NCBI GenBank assembly: GCA_030536165.1
Contig: JAUNQM010000116.1
Span: forward strand, 1 to 7,618
Direction of reading: 5' to 3'
Length of the DNA stretch: 7,618 nt
Source of the DNA: Prevotellaceae bacterium
GTDB taxonomy: Bacteria > Bacteroidota > Bacteroidia > Bacteroidales > Bacteroidaceae
The notes under the pieces were generated by a model that saw only the letters and a program-made list of their open reading frames with translations, was not told the origin of the DNA and ran no database searches. Below are positions 5,449-7,618 of this stretch, piece after piece. The position numbers and the translations under genes are program-made. Every line of letters begins with the position of its first letter. The first letter of the stretch is position 1.

Positions 5449-7332
5449 TTAATTAATTTGTTCAAACCATATTGCTGCGCCACCACTAGGTAACAAAGGA
5501 AGGGTTAGTGTCTTTTTGCTATTCACCTTCTTTGTCGTGATGCTAACGTTTGTTCTCGTGCCAAGTTCAGGTTTATCCTCATATATGTGTGCCGTGTATT
5601 TCTTACCTTTAGCAAGAAAGTCTAAAGGTAATGTTACAGTCCTCGCGTCGTTATTTGTCATAGTACCTACGAACCATGCCTCGCCGCTTCTTCGTGCTGT
5701 CACAATGTATTCGCCTGGCTTTCCTTGCAATACTTTTGTATCATCGAACGTGGTCGGTATCTTTTCCCAGAACTCTATTTCCTTCTCTCCTCTGTATAAT
5801 GATGGCTTGTCGTACCAGAACATCCATGTCAGCGGACTGTAATAGACGGCAGCCATAGCCAGTTGGTGCGCTTTTGTGCACTTCACACGATTGTTGAAAT
5901 AACATAGCGTGTAGTCAGCAGGACCACATAGGAAGCGTGTGAAAGGCAAGGTCACGTTGTGTGTCGCGTCAGGCATCTCTTCATTGCCACGTATTCCTTC
6001 TGCTGTCATCAGGTTAGGGTATGTGCGGCTATAGCCTGTTGGACGGTATTCATCGTGAATATCAACCATCAGATGGTGTTCTGCGCATAGACGTATTGCC
6101 TTGTGCAACCAAGTAGTCCATTGTTGATTTCCGACCTGTACAAAGCCAAACTTGATTCCTTTCACTCCCCATTCCTTATACAAAGGAACGATGCTGTCGA
6201 GCTGCTGGTATAAAGCACGTTGGTTGACATATAGGAAAACGCCTATGCCTTTGCTCTTAGCATATTCAACGATTTCCGGTATCGTGAAATCGCGTGTAGG
6301 AGCAACTTGCAATGCAGAACTTTCCATCTTCCATTCGGTGCCATACCAGCCTGCGTCAAGATGAACGTACTGAAAATGCCTATCAGTGGCAAAGTCTATA
6401 GATTCCATAATAGACTTTTTATCGAGATTGCTCCTGAACACCTTGCCTGGACGAATCCACGATGTGTCGTGAAGGGCTTGTTTCTCGTTGAGGTTAAGCA
6501 CCATGTAGTCATGATTGCATAAGTCGATGAACTTCTCTCCAACCATAACTAAACGCCATGAAGTTGAGTATGGAGTCATGAAATCGACTGATGAATACGG
6601 TTGAGTCTTGACCACATTCTCTTGTTTTAAGCAAAATTTCGTCCTTGCATAATCAACCAGACGCGCCTCAAGCAGCGAGACAGCTATGCCGTTCTGCAGC
6701 CTAAGGGTTAGCGGACGCTCGGCTTCTTCTTTCCAGTCTTTAAGCGGCATCCATGTGTATGGTCCCTGAGCCCAGCTGCAGCAGAGGGCTTCAGCACCAT
6801 CTGCAAAGCGGAATTCGGTAAGTTCGTTGGTCAAATGAATAAATAATCCATTGATGGCTTCAGGAAATGTATATCGAAAAGCAATGCCCTCGTTGTAAGC
6901 ACGGACTTCAAGATCCATCAAGTAACATTCGTTTCTTAAGTATTCACCTTCTTTGGGTGTCACCCTTTCGCCTTTGATGAAATGGATAACCATACGGTTA
7001 TATTTGTTGCGAATCGACTTCCATTCGCCGTAAGGAGGCATCCAGGTCTCGTCAAGACTATCTCGGTCGATGGATTCAATCCTTAGGTTGTCACACCAAT
7101 GCTCGGCTTGATCATTTTTCACTGCGAGAGCATTCTCAAACAGTTTGTTATGGATTTCAACGCCCAATGAAGATTGCTCAATAATTGTCTTATCGATAAA
7201 CTTGATGGAATACGTCATGTCAGAGTACTCAAAAACGAGCCTTCCATCAGGTGAGCAGATGCGCTCAGAGGCGTAAGAACTGGTTACGCACATAGTGCAC
7301 GCAAGGGATAGAATGTAGAATAGGTGTTTCAT
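5449..7332 (-). CDS. Secreted GH97 family glycosidase with atypical catalytic residues
   Basis: A family 97 glycoside hydrolase, 627 aa, the family of SusB alpha-glucosidase and of retaining alpha-galactosidases. Residues 1-21 look like a Sec signal peptide (cut after SSYA). An N-terminal super-sandwich domain (about 24-285, with NEGIAFRYTFPE), a TIM barrel (about 290-540, with YVHLDAGWYG and WGVKGIKFGF) and a C-terminal beta domain (about 540-627) follow in family order. E451 in RGNEE matches the general acid (SusB E532), and E445 matches calcium ligand E526. By my manual alignment the retaining nucleophile position is Gly (G396), as in SusB, but SusB base E439 is Asn (N370) and E508 is Asp (D427, in HDEYRPTG). 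So substrate and stereochemistry cannot be assigned; alpha-galactosidase or alpha-glucosidase is the family expectation. It is the first of the three leftward genes. Confidence 0.93.
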   Translation of the reverse strand: MKHLFYILSLACTMCVTSSYASERICSPDGRLVFEYSDMTYSIKFIDKTIIEQSSLGVEIHNKLFENALAVKNDQAEHWCDNLRIESIDRDSLDETWMPPYGEWKSIRNKYNRMVIHFIKGERVTPKEGEYLRNECYLMDLEVRAYNEGIAFRYTFPEAINGLFIHLTNELTEFRFADGAEALCCSWAQGPYTWMPLKDWKEEAERPLTLRLQNGIAVSLLEARLVDYARTKFCLKQENVVKTQPYSSVDFMTPYSTSWRLVMVGEKFIDLCNHDYMVLNLNEKQALHDTSWIRPGKVFRSNLDKKSIMESIDFATDRHFQYVHLDAGWYGTEWKMESSALQVAPTRDFTIPEIVEYAKSKGIGVFLYVNQRALYQQLDSIVPLYKEWGVKGIKFGFVQVGNQQWTTWLHKAIRLCAEHHLMVDIHDEYRPTGYSRTYPNLMTAEGIRGNEEMPDATHNVTLPFTRFLCGPADYTLCYFNNRVKCTKAHQLAMAAVYYSPLTWMFWYDKPSLYRGEKEIEFWEKIPTTFDDTKVLQGKPGEYIVTARRSGEAWFVGTMTNNDARTVTLPLDFLAKGKKYTAHIYEDKPELGTRTNVSITTKKVNSKKTLTLPLLPSGGAAIWFEQIN

Positions 7333-7385
7333 AATATAGTAGTTATTATATTAACGTATTTGTTCCTTATATTATTTATACGAGT

Positions 7386-7417
7386 AAAATATAAAATGTA
7401 CTTATGTTTCATAAAAA
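7386..7417 (-). promoter_or_regulatory. Possible promoter of the GH97 gene
   Basis: On the minus strand TTTT-N20-TATATTTT matches the Bacteroidota promoter pattern at three of four -33 bases and all but the last base of TAnnTTTG. It would give a leader of roughly 45 bases before the GH97 ATG at 7332. The DNA is very A/T-rich here, so chance matches are likely. An inverted repeat ACTTAT (7400-7405) and ATAAGT (7419-7424) overlaps the candidate and might be an operator. Confidence 0.3.
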
Positions 7418-7444
7418 AATAAGTCTTAACTACGCGAGTCTGGG

Positions 7445-7618
7445 ATGCATCGCCATAAGCTCGTAACGATGGGATTTATACGTGAGTTCAAGATAAAAAG
7501 ACAGAAGAAACTTGCTTTTTATGAGTGGAAACAACGATTGTTAAAAGATATCGCAATTGTACGCAAAAAACTTAAAATGGATAAGACTTTTAAAAACTTA
7601 CGGAGTGTTCTCATTCCA
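7445..7618 (+). CDS. Partial basic protein running off the right edge, unknown
   Basis: A frame open from an upstream in-frame stop at 7427 to the end of the window, giving 58 codons from ATG 7445 or 50 from ATG 7469 (MGFIREFKIKRQKK). The visible part is strongly basic, rich in Lys and Arg, with no signal peptide, and probably helical (EWKQRLLKDIAIVRKKLKM). It is divergent from GH97, with a 112-base gap between ATG 7445 and the GH97 start. The 3' part is missing, so no family can be named, and the second ATG may be the true start. An uninterrupted frame of this length in A/T-rich DNA supports but does not prove a gene. On the minus strand only a 31-codon frame competes. Confidence 0.45.
   Translation, partial: MHRHKLVTMGFIREFKIKRQKKLAFYEWKQRLLKDIAIVRKKLKMDKTFKNLRSVLIP

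Noticed and set aside
7288..7332. Possible lipoprotein signal in GH97 (SLAC at residues 9-12)
   Set aside because: The -3 position is Ser rather than Leu-like and the hydrophobic stretch before the Cys would be too short; cleavage after SSYA by signal peptidase I fits better.
1..7618. CRISPR array, tRNA, rRNA, insertion sequence or integrase
   Set aside because: No regularly spaced repeats, no cloverleaf or rRNA sequence, and no transposase or recombinase reading frame were found.

Overview
The window looks like chromosomal DNA of a member of the Bacteroidales, most likely Prevotella/Segatella or Bacteroides. Three things point there: secreted glycoside hydrolases of families GH43, GH51 and GH97, a set typical of gut and rumen Bacteroidota; starts preceded by A/T-rich leaders with no well-placed Shine-Dalgarno sequence; and a promoter of the Bacteroidota type (TTTG-like -33, TAnnTTTG -7) at 211-242. 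The genus is an inference from style, not from a marker gene.

Layout. Positions 1-405 hold no convincing gene. They carry a leftward promoter, a leader with three copies of an ACTAAAC-type motif, and a 16-bp palindrome just before the first gene. Positions 406-1587 hold a rightward run of three small accessory genes: 116 aa with a Cys-rich finger, 192 aa and strongly acidic, and a 58-aa gene. A 16-bp-stem hairpin separates the second and third genes, and an intrinsic terminator at 1598-1632 closes the run. I recognise no function for these genes; their style is that of accessory genes on Bacteroidota mobile elements.

Positions 1753-7332 hold three leftward genes read in the order GH97, GH51, GH43, with gaps of 127 and 269 bases. 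All three products start with a signal peptide, so they act in the periplasm or at the cell surface. Together they suggest trimming of arabinose- (and possibly xylose- and alpha-galactose/glucose-) decorated plant polysaccharide: GH51 and GH43 would remove arabinofuranosyl or xylosyl units and GH97 an alpha-hexosyl unit. No SusC/SusD pair, sensor-regulator or transporter lies in the window, so whether this is part of a polysaccharide utilization locus cannot be settled here. The 269-base gap before GH43 can form mutually exclusive hairpins.

At the right edge (7445-7618) a Lys/Arg-rich reading frame runs rightward off the window, divergent from GH97.

The points most worth a second look are the GH97 catalytic site, which by my alignment fits neither the inverting nor the retaining pattern of the characterised enzymes, the acidic Cys-rich small-gene cassette, and the structured leaders. 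I found no CRISPR array, tRNA, rRNA, insertion sequence or integrase.
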